A stretch of DNA of 64,000 nucleotides from Paludisphaera borealis (GCF_001956985.1 NZ_CP019082.1:5022001-5086000), one strand, 5' to 3'; counted from the first letter of the stretch, positions 51,056-60,830 are shown. Translations and numbers: made by a program. The notes: generated from the letters alone by a model not told the origin.

Positions 51056-52687
51056 ATGAGACGAGGATTCCAGGGCGTCGCGCTGCGTCAATTTACGAGG
51101 CTGTTTGAGTCGGGGACGCTGTCGGCGGCCTCGGACCGCGAACTGCTCGACGAATTCGCGAGGCGGCGCGACGACGCGGCTTTCGAAGTGCTTTTGACGC
51201 GGTACGGCCGGCTCGTACTGAACCTCGGTCGCAAGCTGCTGCACGACCCGCGCGACGTCGAGGACGCCTTCCAGGCGACGTTCCTCGTGCTCGTCCGCAA
51301 GCCTCCCCGGCTGCGCGTCGGCGAATCGCTCGGCCCGTGGATGTCGACGGTGGCGTACCGCGTGGCCGCCCGCGCCCGGGCGAATCGGATCCGCCTGAAC
51401 AAGATGAAGACGACCGACGGACTGGAAGCGGCGGCGTCGACGGATTCAGATGCGAATTCAAACGCCCTCGCGCTGCACGAGGAACTGAACCGGCTCCCCG
51501 AACGCCTCCGTCGGCCGGTCGTCTGTTGCTACCTCGAAGGCCTGACCCACGAGCGCGCCGCCGAGCGTCTGGGATGCCCCGTGGGGACCGTCCGCAGCCG
51601 CTTGGCCCGCGCCCGATCACTGCTGCATCGCCGGCTCTCGATCCGGGGAGTTGCGCCGTCCGTCGCCCCGCTCGAAGTCCTGTTCTCGTCGAAATCGGTC
51701 GACCCGCCGCTCCGGCTCATCGATCTGACGATGCGGCTTGTGGCGAGTTCCCATGTCCGTTGGCCCGAGGCGGGCGTCGTCTCGGCTTCCTTACTTTCCC
51801 TCGCGAACGGAGTCGTCAGGATGATGAACCTCAAGAAGGCGTTGGTTGCGTTGTCGGTGGCGCTGCCGCTGGGCGGCGTCGTCGCGGTTGGCGCCGCGCA
51901 GGCGTACCAGCAGGCGGCGGGAGACCAGGATAAGATCGTAGTCGGCGGCAGGACGTACGTGGCCGAGCCGGAGGAACCGCAGACCGTCGCACAAACGTAT
52001 TACGTGGGCGACTTGGTCATCCGCTCGGCCCCCCCGGATCGGCAACAGGGCGGAAAGCCTGGGCCGAGCCCCGCCGCCGGTTTCGACCTTCTGCCCGTCA
52101 TCAAATTGATCGAAGAGACCATCGCGCCGGGAACTTGGGAGGTCCACGACTCTGCCGGCAAGGACATGAGCGCGAGCCTCGGGCTTGGACAAAGAAAGGA
52201 TGGCGGGCCGAAACGCCGAATCGGAACCATCACGCCCTTTTTCCTGAGCATCTCGCTCATCGTGCGACACACCGAGGAGACTCACAAACAAGTTGCCTCG
52301 CTGCTCGCGAACGTCCGCGCCGTCGTAAACGGGGCCCAAACGCGAACTTCCCAACGGGTCGTCGAGGCGGTCGAGACGGGGCCTCTCGGAAGGTTCACCG
52401 TGAGCACGAGCAGTGGCATCTTCGTCCCAGAACCCGGAATGGACCTCGATTCCTTTCCGCCGCCCATCGCGCCTGCCGAGCTAGCTACAATCAAGGGCGC
52501 GCCGAAGAGGCTTCAATTCCTGAATCCGAATAAGGTCCGGATGATGAAAATGAGAGGCCAGCTCAAGGTGCTCCAGTCCGAGATGGAAGCGCTAGAGGAA
52601 GAGCTCATGAAGGCCGAGCCACAGAATTCAGCTCCACAGATTCCAGTCCAAGATGGAACACCTGGACGAGATGAGCCTAAAAGCTGA
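51056..52687 (+). CDS. ECF sigma factor with membrane anchor and extracytoplasmic extension
   Basis: A 543-residue protein. Residues 20-205 form an ECF sigma factor: region 2 with DPRDVEDAFQATFLVLVRK, then a sigma-4 HTH with LEGLTHERAAERLGCPVGTVRSRLARAR. A hydrophobic helix (KKALVALSVALPLGGVVAVG, about residues 258-280) follows, and then about 260 residues of likely periplasmic sequence ending in a charged, Glu-rich tail. This one-piece architecture, in which a sigma factor carries its own membrane sensor, is common in planctomycetes. The start is ATG at 51056, with AGGAGGG about 13 bases upstream. No anti-sigma gene is adjacent. Confidence 0.92.
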   Translation: MRRGFQGVALRQFTRLFESGTLSAASDRELLDEFARRRDDAAFEVLLTRYGRLVLNLGRKLLHDPRDVEDAFQATFLVLVRKPPRLRVGESLGPWMSTVAYRVAARARANRIRLNKMKTTDGLEAAASTDSDANSNALALHEELNRLPERLRRPVVCCYLEGLTHERAAERLGCPVGTVRSRLARARSLLHRRLSIRGVAPSVAPLEVLFSSKSVDPPLRLIDLTMRLVASSHVRWPEAGVVSASLLSLANGVVRMMNLKKALVALSVALPLGGVVAVGAAQAYQQAAGDQDKIVVGGRTYVAEPEEPQTVAQTYYVGDLVIRSAPPDRQQGGKPGPSPAAGFDLLPVIKLIEETIAPGTWEVHDSAGKDMSASLGLGQRKDGGPKRRIGTITPFFLSISLIVRHTEETHKQVASLLANVRAVVNGAQTRTSQRVVEAVETGPLGRFTVSTSSGIFVPEPGMDLDSFPPPIAPAELATIKGAPKRLQFLNPNKVRMMKMRGQLKVLQSEMEALEEELMKAEPQNSAPQIPVQDGTPGRDEPKS

Positions 52688-52721
52688 CCCAGCGCCGAAT
52701 CATGAGTAAACGAGGTGACTC

Positions 52722-53189
52722 TTGAACGCCCCCCCCGACGATTCGACTACCATCCTTTTGATCGCCCACGGCAGCCGGCATCAGCCGGCGAATGACGACT
52801 TGCACGCGATGGCCGCGCGGCTGTCGGAAACGGGACGTCATGCGATCGTCGAGGCTTGCTTTTTGGAGCTGGCCGAGCCCGACATTCCGACCGGGGGGGG
52901 GCGGTGCGTGGCCCGGGGGGCGAGGCGGGTGCTCTTGATCCCATATTTCCTGTCGGCCGGAGTTCATCTGCTCCGCGATCTGACGGCGGCGCGCGACGCG
53001 CTCGCCGTGGCGCATCCCAAAGTCGAATTTTTGCTCGGCGCGCCGCTGGGTCCGCACCCGCTGCTCGATCAACTGGTCGAGGTTCGGATCGACGAGATCG
53101 GCCGTAATGTCGGCGCCGTCACGGCCTCGGCTCTAGAAAACGCCGACCGCTATCGGCCGATGGGAGACCGGATGGAAGGGTCGGGCTGA
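52722..53189 (+). CDS. cbiX: CbiX/SirB-type sirohydrochlorin chelatase
   Basis: A 155-residue single-domain CbiX-type chelatase that would insert cobalt or iron into sirohydrochlorin. The N-terminal ILLIAHGSRHQPANDDL carries the catalytic His; LIPYFLSAGVHLLRDL contains the second conserved His. The length fits the short CbiX class. It starts at TTG (52722) with a perfect GAGGTGA upstream; no better ATG exists. A run of nine G residues at 52893-52901 encodes three Gly and could slip. No other cobalamin or siroheme genes lie nearby. Confidence 0.9.
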   Translation: MNAPPDDSTTILLIAHGSRHQPANDDLHAMAARLSETGRHAIVEACFLELAEPDIPTGGGRCVARGARRVLLIPYFLSAGVHLLRDLTAARDALAVAHPKVEFLLGAPLGPHPLLDQLVEVRIDEIGRNVGAVTASALENADRYRPMGDRMEGSG

Positions 53190-53230
53190 GTGATTCGGTC
53201 CTGGCACGCATGGTGGGCCTTGGGGCGGCA

Positions 53231-53259
53231 TTGACAGAAATTCATGGAAGGGCTAGAAG
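53231..53259 (+). promoter_or_regulatory. Sigma-70-type promoter for the DegT aminotransferase gene
   Basis: A perfect TTGACA at 53231-53236 is followed after 17 bases by TAGAAG at 53254-53259. Transcription should start near 53266, giving a leader of about 98 bases before the ATG at 53364, which has AAGGAGTGA as its ribosome site. Confidence 0.6.
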
Positions 53260-53363
53260 CTTCAGGCCGATCTACTCCAAGGAGGGAGACGCTACCTCGA
53301 GTGCATTTCGCACGCGCGTGCCCCAGGGCACGATTGCCTAGAGCGTCGAAGGAGTGACTGTTC

Positions 53364-54545
53364 ATGTCCGTTCCCTATGAACCGGTCAATGTGCCGGCCC
53401 TGAATCTGCGCGCCCAGTATCAGACGATCCGCGACGAGATCGAGCCGGTCGTCCGGCAGGTCCTGGAGACCCAGGGCTTCGTGATGGGCCCCGAGGTTAG
53501 CAGCCTGGAAGCCGAGATCAGCGAATACGTCGGCGCGGCCCACTCTGTCGGCTGTGCGTCCGGCACCGACGCCCTGCTGCTGCCGCTGATGGCCATCGAC
53601 CTGGCCCCCGGCGAAGAGGTCGTCACCACGCCCTACACCTTCTTCGCCACCGGCGGTTCGATCTGGCGCACCGGCGCCCGGCCCGTGTTCGTCGACATCG
53701 AGCCCGACACGTACAATATCGACCCGGCCAAGATCGAAGCCGCGATCACCCCGCGCACCCGGGCGATCATCCCGGTCCACCTGTACGGCCAAACTGCCGA
53801 CATGGCGCCGATCCGCGAGATCGCCGATCGCCACGGCCTGATGGTGCTCGAAGACGCGGCGCAGGCGATCGGGGCCGCGTATCACGGCGCTCGGGCCGGC
53901 ACGCTGGGGACGGCGGCCGCATTCAGCTTCTATCCTTCGAAGAACCTCGGCGGGTTCGGCGACGGCGGCATGGTCAGCACCGACGATCCGGTCCTGGCCC
54001 ATCGCATGGCCCGGCTGCGGGTCCACGGCATGGAGCCGAAGTACCATCACCACGAGGTCGGCCTGAACTCGCGGCTCGACGCTCTGCAAGCGGCCGTGCT
54101 CCGGGTCAAGCTTCGCCACCTCGACGATTGGACGACCGCCCGCCGCGAGGTCGCCGACCGCTACCGCAGCTTGTTCGCCTCGCACGGGCTCGATGAGCTG
54201 GTCAAGCTTCCCGTCGAGCGGCCGGGCAACTTCCACGTCTACAACCAGTTCGTCGTCCGCGTCCCGGGCTCGATCCGCGACGAATTCCGCGAGTTCCTGG
54301 TCGGACGCCGGATCGGGACCGAGATCTACTACCCGATCCCGCTCCACCTCCAGGTCTGCTTCGCGTCGCTCGGCTACAAGCTCGGCGACTTCCCCAACTC
54401 CGAGGCCGCCGCCCGCGAGACGATCGCCCTGCCGATCTACCCCGAGCTGTCCGAGGAAGAACAGCGGTACGTCGTCGGCTCGATGCGGAAATTCCTCCAC
54501 GAGCACGCTTACGCGTCGCTGTCCACTGACCACCGGGCCGCCTGA
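53364..54545 (+). CDS. DegT/DnrJ/EryC1/StrS-family sugar aminotransferase
   Basis: A 393-residue PLP-dependent aminotransferase. GCASGTDALLLPLMAI binds PLP phosphate, VLEDAAQAIGAAY contains the Asp that pairs with the ring nitrogen, and SFYPSKNLGGFGDGGM contains the PLP-binding Lys near residue 190. Such enzymes convert nucleotide-linked keto-sugars to amino sugars for glycans or secondary metabolites. AAGGAGTGA and a strong promoter precede it. It seems to be a single-gene unit, convergent with a sigma-factor gene 16 bp away. Surface polysaccharide synthesis is the likely use. Confidence 0.95.
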   Translation: MSVPYEPVNVPALNLRAQYQTIRDEIEPVVRQVLETQGFVMGPEVSSLEAEISEYVGAAHSVGCASGTDALLLPLMAIDLAPGEEVVTTPYTFFATGGSIWRTGARPVFVDIEPDTYNIDPAKIEAAITPRTRAIIPVHLYGQTADMAPIREIADRHGLMVLEDAAQAIGAAYHGARAGTLGTAAAFSFYPSKNLGGFGDGGMVSTDDPVLAHRMARLRVHGMEPKYHHHEVGLNSRLDALQAAVLRVKLRHLDDWTTARREVADRYRSLFASHGLDELVKLPVERPGNFHVYNQFVVRVPGSIRDEFREFLVGRRIGTEIYYPIPLHLQVCFASLGYKLGDFPNSEAAARETIALPIYPELSEEEQRYVVGSMRKFLHEHAYASLSTDHRAA

Positions 54546-54561
54546 TCGGATCGACCCGGCC

Positions 54562-55428
54562 TCAGCCCGCGACGCCGAGGAAGGCGCGCGGCTGAGCCGT
54601 CGAGTTCGACCGCGACGACCAAGAGGCCGGAATCCGATCGCGACGGTTCGCTGGAACGGCCGCGGTCGGTTCTGGTCTGGCGTACGGCTTGCGCTCGGGC
54701 TTCATCGTGGTCGTCGATCGCCTCCCGGCCTGGTGGAACCAGGTCAGCGTTTCGCGGTGCAGGCGCGACATCGCCCCCTTCGAGCAGCCGGCCAGGGCGG
54801 CGGCTTCCTCAACCGTCTTGCCGTCGAGGTAGAGATGGCGGAAGGCCGTCGCGTGCCGTGCGGGGAGCTTTTTAAGCCAGGTCTCGATCGCGTCGGCCGC
54901 TTCCAGATCGGTGCCGACCGGCTCCTCGGCCTGGACGCCGACCACCCGGCCTTTGGTTTCGGAGTCGGCTCTGAGCGATTGGAACCGAGGGATGCGATCG
55001 GCCTTTCCCCGCCAGCCTCTGGCGAACAGCTCGCGCTGGACATCGAGCAGGGCGCCTCGAATTCGGTGCCGGGCGTAGGTCGCGAAGTCGACGTTCCGCG
55101 ACGGGTCGAACGCCTGGGCCGCTTCCACCAGGGCGAGGAAGGCCGCCGACTGGAATTCGTCGCTGCCGGCGGGCCAGCTTCGGGCCGTCCGCCGTGCCAG
55201 GATCTGGGCCAGCGGCAGGTAGCGCACCGTCAAACCGCGCTGGTCGTCGTTCAGCGGCGTCCTCGGTTTTCGGGGATCACACTTCGCGGGGTACGAGGCG
55301 TCGGCGCACCGGCCCGGCGAGCGCTCGGCGTCCCGGGGTTGCGGCGGCCGGCACGGATTGGTCCGGTCTGAAAATCCGGTCTTCTCTTGTCGCTGAGAGA
55401 ACGGGCTGCGTCGCATCGCATCGTTCAC
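54562..55428 (-). CDS. Sigma-70 family RNA polymerase sigma factor
   Basis: A 288-residue sigma factor. Region 2 reads SDEFQSAAFLALVEAAQAF, FDPSRNVDFATYARHRIRG and LLDVQRELFARGWRG, of the group 3 (FliA/SigF-like) type; region 4 reads HLYLDGKTVEEAAALAGCSK with GAMSRLHRETLTWF. Region 3 is short or absent. The N-terminal 70 and C-terminal 60 residues are low-complexity, Arg/Pro-rich and probably disordered. The GTG at 55428 is chosen because GAGGTGG lies just upstream; an ATG at 55473 would extend it. A small gene 93 bp upstream on the same strand may be part of its operon. No flagellar genes occur nearby. Confidence 0.85.
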   Translation of the reverse strand: MNDAMRRSPFSQRQEKTGFSDRTNPCRPPQPRDAERSPGRCADASYPAKCDPRKPRTPLNDDQRGLTVRYLPLAQILARRTARSWPAGSDEFQSAAFLALVEAAQAFDPSRNVDFATYARHRIRGALLDVQRELFARGWRGKADRIPRFQSLRADSETKGRVVGVQAEEPVGTDLEAADAIETWLKKLPARHATAFRHLYLDGKTVEEAAALAGCSKGAMSRLHRETLTWFHQAGRRSTTTMKPERKPYARPEPTAAVPANRRDRIPASWSSRSNSTAQPRAFLGVAG

Positions 55429-55521
55429 GGTCCACCTCGTCGTCAGGTTCGGGTGAAGGCTCAATTCAACCATGGCGGTTGCGGGACGATCATCATTGGA
55501 AGTGGGCGAACTCGGCCGGCT

Positions 55522-55908
55522 CTACGCGCCGCAGGCCCGGCGACGGCCGCCGGTCGCTCGCTCGTCACTCTCCTTCATGAGCGCCAACGCCGTCCGGCGC
55601 TCCGATCGCAAATGGGCCAGGCACCGGGTCCGCTTGTCTCGCAGCCGCTCCAGGTACGCCCCTGCGAGCGCCCGGTGCGGGGTCGCCGAAGCCAGGTAGC
55701 GCCGGGCGACGGCCAGCTTGTCGTTCAAGTCGTCGAGCGTCCTCAGATGCTGGTCGCTCCGAATCCAGACCTGGACAAGCCGCTCCGCCAGCTCGAAACT
55801 GGAAAGGGTCCCCATCACGCCGGCCGCCCGAATGCATGACCCGCAGCGTTCCCTCGCCGTCGCGTCGGCCAGAGCGATGTTCGAACGCGAAACCGTCTCT
55901 TGAAGCAT
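55522..55908 (-). CDS. Small helical protein upstream of the sigma gene
   Basis: A 128-residue protein. It has ARERCGSCIRAAG with a CxxC pair near residue 22 and then a long helical, Arg/Leu-rich region (ERLVQVWIRSDQHLRTLDDL; LERLRDKRTRCLAHLRSERR). GGAGAG precedes the ATG. I recognise no family. Its position just upstream of a sigma-factor gene on the same strand, with 93 bp between, makes a partner role possible (for example a regulator), but there is no direct evidence. Confidence 0.65.
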   Translation of the reverse strand: MLQETVSRSNIALADATARERCGSCIRAAGVMGTLSSFELAERLVQVWIRSDQHLRTLDDLNDKLAVARRYLASATPHRALAGAYLERLRDKRTRCLAHLRSERRTALALMKESDERATGGRRRACGA

Positions 55909-55989
55909 TGGAACTCTCCGTGAAAGGAATCGTGGCCCGCCGTCGTACGTCCGAAGATCTCCGGCCGTAAACGGGACGAACCGGGAAAT

Positions 55990-56003
55990 TCCCTTATAAG
56001 GGA
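55990..56003 (-). promoter_or_regulatory. 14-bp perfect palindrome overlapping a possible -10 element
   Basis: TCCCTTATAAGGGA is a perfect palindrome. Read leftwards it contains TATAAG, a good -10, about 82 bases before the small gene's ATG; the -35 (CTTCAC, 17 bases further) is weak. A repressor or sigma-responsive factor could bind the palindrome. Confidence 0.4.
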
Positions 56004-56015
56004 TGTTGATTTCTG

Positions 56016-56237
56016 GTGAAGGATATTTTAGGCTTGTTTATCCCGGCAACGAAATATGGTGCATGGGTTGAGGAAGTCAACTGGCCAAATTGGGAATTTT
56101 GGGGAAACGTGGGCGTCTTTTTAAACTGCGTGTTCTATGGTCTCTGTCCTGCTAATGCAACAATGTCGCGAGTTGACGGTTTTGTTGAAACCAAGTCGGG
56201 AAACGCGGCGGATTTTTCATGGGATCAGACGGTTTAA
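56016..56237 (+). CDS. Possible small ORF, 73 residues, low confidence
   Basis: A GTG-started frame encodes 73 residues with several Trp (WVEEVNWPNWEFWGNVG), unlike anything I know. The interval has lower GC than its neighbours, and no ribosome site of quality is present before the GTG. It could be an acquired fragment or simply non-coding. I keep it only because the region between the sigma partner and mutY is otherwise empty. Confidence 0.2.
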   Translation: MKDILGLFIPATKYGAWVEEVNWPNWEFWGNVGVFLNCVFYGLCPANATMSRVDGFVETKSGNAADFSWDQTV

Positions 56238-56247
56238 GCAGGGTTGA

Positions 56248-57402
56248 TTGGGTAAGGCGGAAAGGCGTGATTTTGTGGAAAGAGATGATGGCGAGGATTG
56301 GGTGAAAGCGGTGCGGCTTCGGCTGCTCGCCTGGTATGGCGAGGCGAAGCGCGATTTGCCCTGGCGGGTCGATCGCGACCCGTATCGGATCTTGGTTTCG
56401 GAAGTGATGCTGGTGCAGACGACGGTGACGGCCGTGATCCCGTACTTCGAGCGATTTCTCCGAGCCTTTCCCGACTTCGAGGCGCTGGCGAGGGCCGAGG
56501 AGGACGAGGTGGTCAAGGCGTGGGAAGGGCTGGGGTATTACCGCCGGGCCCGCCAGCTTCACGCCGCGGCCCGGATGGTCGTCGAGTCGCACGGCGGCGT
56601 CATGCCCGACGATCCGGCGGCCGTCCTGGCCTTGCCGGGGGTCGGCCGGTACATGGCCGGGGCGATCCTCTCGCAGGCGTTCGACCGTCCCGAACCGATC
56701 CTCGAAGCCAACTCCCAGCGCGTGCTGGCGCGACTCCTCGCCTGGGACGGCGACCTGAAAGCCGCCGCGACGAAGTCCCGGTTGTGGGAGGCCGCCGCCC
56801 GCCTCGTCCCCCCGCGCCACGCGGGCGAGTTCAACCAGGGGCTCATGGAACTTGGGGCGCTCGTTTGCACTTCCAGGTCGCCTCGATGTCTGGTCTGTCC
56901 GCTGTCGGCGCAGTGCGAGGCGAAGCGGCGGGGGCTTCAGGACGAACTGCCGAAGGTCGGGCCGCGCCCCGCGCCGCTCGCGGTGTCGGAAGCCTGCGCC
57001 GTGGTCGCGAGCCAAGGGCGGGTGCTGGTGGTTCGTCGGCAAGCGCCGGGCCTTTGGGCCGGCTTCTGGGAGTTTCCGACGATTCACCGCGAGGGTGCCG
57101 ACCCTGCGGGCCGCTCGTTTGGCGAACCCGTCGACCTGGCCGAAGGCGTCCGCCGGTTGACGGGAATTCGCGTTCGATCAGGCGGTCTGGCCAGGACGCT
57201 GACCTACAGCGTCACCAAGCACAGGGTGGCGCTTGAGGTCTACAACGCGACCGCGACGACCGGGGAGCCGAAGCCCGGGCCAGGTTTCTCGGAAGCGCGG
57301 TGGATCGAGCCTCAGGGGCTTACCGAACTCACGCTCAGCTCGGCGGGAAGGCGGCTGGCGTCGGCCGTCGCCGAGAATCCGGCCGCCTGGGGTCTTGAAT
57401 GA
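56248..57402 (+). CDS. mutY: Adenine DNA glycosylase MutY
   Basis: A 384-residue A/G-specific adenine glycosylase removing A opposite 8-oxoG. Region SEVMLVQTTVTAVIPYFERF contains the catalytic Glu; the helix-hairpin-helix is LPGVGRYMAGAILSQAF. The iron-sulfur cluster Cys residues are in CTSRSPRCLVCPLSAQC (spacing 6, 2, 5). The usual catalytic Asp in the DGN motif is Glu here (PILEANSQRVLARL), near residue 155. The C-terminal third is the NUDIX-like 8-oxoG sensing domain (RVLVVRRQAPGLWAGFWEFP). Start is TTG at 56248 (AGGG nearby) or GTG at 56275 with GGAAAGG upstream. A hairpin follows the stop codon immediately. Confidence 0.95.
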   Translation: MGKAERRDFVERDDGEDWVKAVRLRLLAWYGEAKRDLPWRVDRDPYRILVSEVMLVQTTVTAVIPYFERFLRAFPDFEALARAEEDEVVKAWEGLGYYRRARQLHAAARMVVESHGGVMPDDPAAVLALPGVGRYMAGAILSQAFDRPEPILEANSQRVLARLLAWDGDLKAAATKSRLWEAAARLVPPRHAGEFNQGLMELGALVCTSRSPRCLVCPLSAQCEAKRRGLQDELPKVGPRPAPLAVSEACAVVASQGRVLVVRRQAPGLWAGFWEFPTIHREGADPAGRSFGEPVDLAEGVRRLTGIRVRSGGLARTLTYSVTKHRVALEVYNATATTGEPKPGPGFSEARWIEPQGLTELTLSSAGRRLASAVAENPAAWGLE

Positions 57403-57403
57403 G

Positions 57404-57426
57404 GCTTACGCGGGGTTTGCGTAAGC
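57404..57426 (+). terminator. Hairpin after mutY
   Basis: GCTTACGC and GCGTAAGC form a perfect 8-bp stem with the 7-base loop GGGGTTT, starting 2 bases after the mutY stop. No U-run follows, so it is probably a transcript-end or stability hairpin. Confidence 0.55.
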
Positions 57427-57528
57427 GGGATGAATCTTGTGCGCCAGCCGATTCAAGAGAGCCTGGCGTTCCAACCCGCAGTACCTGCGTGGGTGTGTCG
57501 CGCCGGAAGTTCGACTTCGCGAGCGGAC

Positions 57529-57557
57529 TTGCTAGGACTGGAAGGGTGCTCTAGAAT
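57529..57557 (+). promoter_or_regulatory. Sigma-70-type promoter for clpX
   Basis: TTGCTA at 57529-57534, a 17-base spacer, and TAGAAT at 57552-57557 make a good housekeeping-type promoter. Transcription from about 57564 would give a leader of about 307 bases before the clpX ATG, containing at least one hairpin. Confidence 0.55.
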
Positions 57558-57599
57558 AAGAATGAGCCGGGAAGGGCGCGTTTGGGAAACGCAGGTGAG

Positions 57600-57627
57600 C
57601 CGTTCACGATCTGAAATCGATGAACGG
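57600..57627 (+). promoter_or_regulatory. Hairpin in the clpX leader
   Basis: CCGTTCA pairs with TGAACGG, and the inner CGAT pairs with ATCG, with one bulged A and a small loop. A second short hairpin (GGACC, loop, GGTCC) overlaps its end at 57626-57641. These lie in the long leader of clpX and might affect translation; no known riboswitch is recognised. Confidence 0.4.
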
Positions 57628-57870
57628 ACCTTTCATGGTCCGCCCTGACAACGGATGGTCACGGGCCGTCGGCGGACGCCGACACGGGTTCGGATCGCCC
57701 TGAACTTCACTTCGGGCGTCGGTTCGTCCGTCTCGACCCTCCCGTTCCGAGGTGCCGCGCCACGCCGGCGGCGATTGCGATGATCAGCGGGCGTACTCAC
57801 TTCATGGCAACGATCCGGGTCGGTCACGATACGCGGACCCGGTCCCCGGCTAGGGATGAAAGGGCTTGGC

Positions 57871-59238
<1,368 letters not shown>

Positions 59239-59242
59239 GCTA

Positions 59243-59261
59243 GTTCGGCTGACCGCCGAAC
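59243..59261 (+). terminator. Hairpin after clpX
   Basis: GTTCGGC and GCCGAAC form a 7-bp stem with the 5-base loop TGACC, beginning 5 bases after the clpX stop. No U-run follows. It is a likely end-of-transcript structure. Confidence 0.5.
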
Positions 59262-59681
59262 CGAGCCAAACCAATGCGCCGCCCCGGCTCGCCTCGCTCC
59301 CCGCGACGGCGACCCGTGGGCTGCCGCGCGCTTGCGAGCCTTCGCCACGACCCACCTTGGTTAGCGCCACGAACTCCGTGGACCTGCGTCACTCGGACGG
59401 TTGGGGGCACCCCCTCGTCTCAATGCCGAGTACGACTGAATGGCTATGGTGGAGCGAAGCGATACCCCAGGAGAGACGCCTCGGCCCTCGTTGCTGTGGC
59501 ATTTCTGCCACAGCCACCCAAACCCGGTCACCTCCCCATTTTCATGAGGCCGGGTGTTTCCACGGCGTCATGATGGCTTGTATTTCGCTCCCCGATCGTC
59601 CCACAGGCGATTTCCGGAGCAGCCCGCAGCGCCAGGCGGCTTAAGAGTTCCTGGTTTTCCCTTGATTGCGCGGCGAATGTC
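59262..59681. other. Gene-free interval between clpX and the DUF1559 gene
   Basis: Two short open frames here have no family features and I do not call them. A strong hairpin with a 9-bp stem (GCTGTGGCA and TGCCACAGC, loop TTTC) occurs at 59493-59514. It could be a terminator-like or repetitive extragenic element. No RNA gene is recognised. Confidence 0.5.
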
Positions 59682-59710
59682 TTGCATGGCGTGTGTTATT
59701 GAATTAGGGT
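59682..59710 (+). promoter_or_regulatory. Possible promoter for the DUF1559 gene
   Basis: TTGCAT at 59682-59687, a 17-base spacer and TAGGGT at 59705-59710 resemble a housekeeping promoter, about 77 bases before the ATG. Confidence 0.35.
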
Positions 59711-59786
59711 TCTCCGTATCGTGCCCTCTTCATTGGGTCTTCATGGAAGGCCCGTCGTACCAGATCGAGTCAGGGGAGTATCGCCC

Positions 59787-60830
59787 ATGGCGAAGCCGCG
59801 TCGCGCCTTTACTTTAATCGAGTTGTTGGTGGTCATCGCGATCATCGCGGTGCTCATTGCGCTGCTGTTACCAGCCGTCCAGTCCGCGCGCGAGGCGGCC
59901 CGGCGTGCGCAGTGCGTGAACAACATGAAGCAGATCGGTTTGGCGGTCCACAATTACATCTCGTCGAATGACGTACTACCGCTGATGTCGATGCAGAACT
60001 GCCCGAGCTGCGGGTGGGGGCCGGGGTATACCGGCTGGATGGCGTCGATCCTCGGAGGCCTCGAGCAAGGCACGGTCTTCAACACGATCAATTTCAACCT
60101 GTACATGAACGACATGGCGAACACGACGGCCGGAATCGTGCAACCGAGCGTGTTCCTGTGCCCATCGGACGACACGACCGTCCGGCCCAGCGGTTACTGG
60201 GCGACGTCGACTTACGCGGGCAACCTGGGCGGGCCGGTGCCGATGCAGTTCTGGAACGGCGTGATCGTGCCGGCGGTGCCGAACTTATGGTACCCCACCG
60301 GGGGCGGTCCGATCACGATCGCATCGATCACCGACGGCACGTCAAACACAGCTCTCCTGAGCGAGCACACCGGCGGGCTCAACGGCAACCCCGTCATCCT
60401 GCTGAGCTCGAACCAGAGCAAAAAGGGCTATTACGCCGTCCCGGGCTTCACCTCGGGGGCGCCGAACGCTCCCAACGGCACCCAGCTCGCCCTCGACTTC
60501 ATTCAGGGCTGCAACTCGCTGCCCAACACGACGCCTTCGGCGGGGACCTGGGTCTTCGGCTGGAGCTACACGCAGAACATGCCCTACGAATCGGCCAACA
60601 CGACCTATGTTCACTGGAACACGCCGAATAAAACGTCGTGCAGTGGTTACGGGCCCGACCCCAGCACGATCCACGCGGCGCCGACGGCCAACAGCCACCA
60701 TTCGGGCGGCGTCAACATGGGCTTCGCCGACGGCTCGGTCCGGTTCGTCAAGGATTCGGTGAACATGCAGACCTGGTGGGCGCTCGCCAGCCGCAACGGC
60801 GGCGAAGTCGTGAGCGCCGACGCGTATTGA
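59787..60830 (+). CDS. DUF1559 prepilin-type secreted protein
   Basis: A 347-residue DUF1559 protein of the kind expanded in planctomycetes. The start [20 protein letters not shown] is a type IV prepilin-like cleavage and methylation signal followed by a hydrophobic helix, then [20 protein letters not shown]. The C-terminal [19 protein letters not shown] is the typical closing motif. The protein is probably processed by a prepilin peptidase and assembled or displayed at the cell envelope; exact function is unknown. GGGGAG lies before the ATG at 59787. A small lipoprotein gene follows 70 bp later and is probably co-transcribed. Confidence 0.94.
   Translation: MAKPRRAFTLIELLVVIAIIAVLIALLLPAVQSAREAARRAQCVNNMKQIGLAVHNYISSNDVLPLMSMQNCPSCGWGPGYTGWMASILGGLEQGTVFNTINFNLYMNDMANTTAGIVQPSVFLCPSDDTTVRPSGYWATSTYAGNLGGPVPMQFWNGVIVPAVPNLWYPTGGGPITIASITDGTSNTALLSEHTGGLNGNPVILLSSNQSKKGYYAVPGFTSGAPNAPNGTQLALDFIQGCNSLPNTTPSAGTWVFGWSYTQNMPYESANTTYVHWNTPNKTSCSGYGPDPSTIHAAPTANSHHSGGVNMGFADGSVRFVKDSVNMQTWWALASRNGGEVVSADAY

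Noticed and set aside
59274-59644. Two open frames between clpX and the DUF1559 gene
   Set aside because: No start context, motifs or conservation visible; the interval contains a hairpin and a possible promoter instead.
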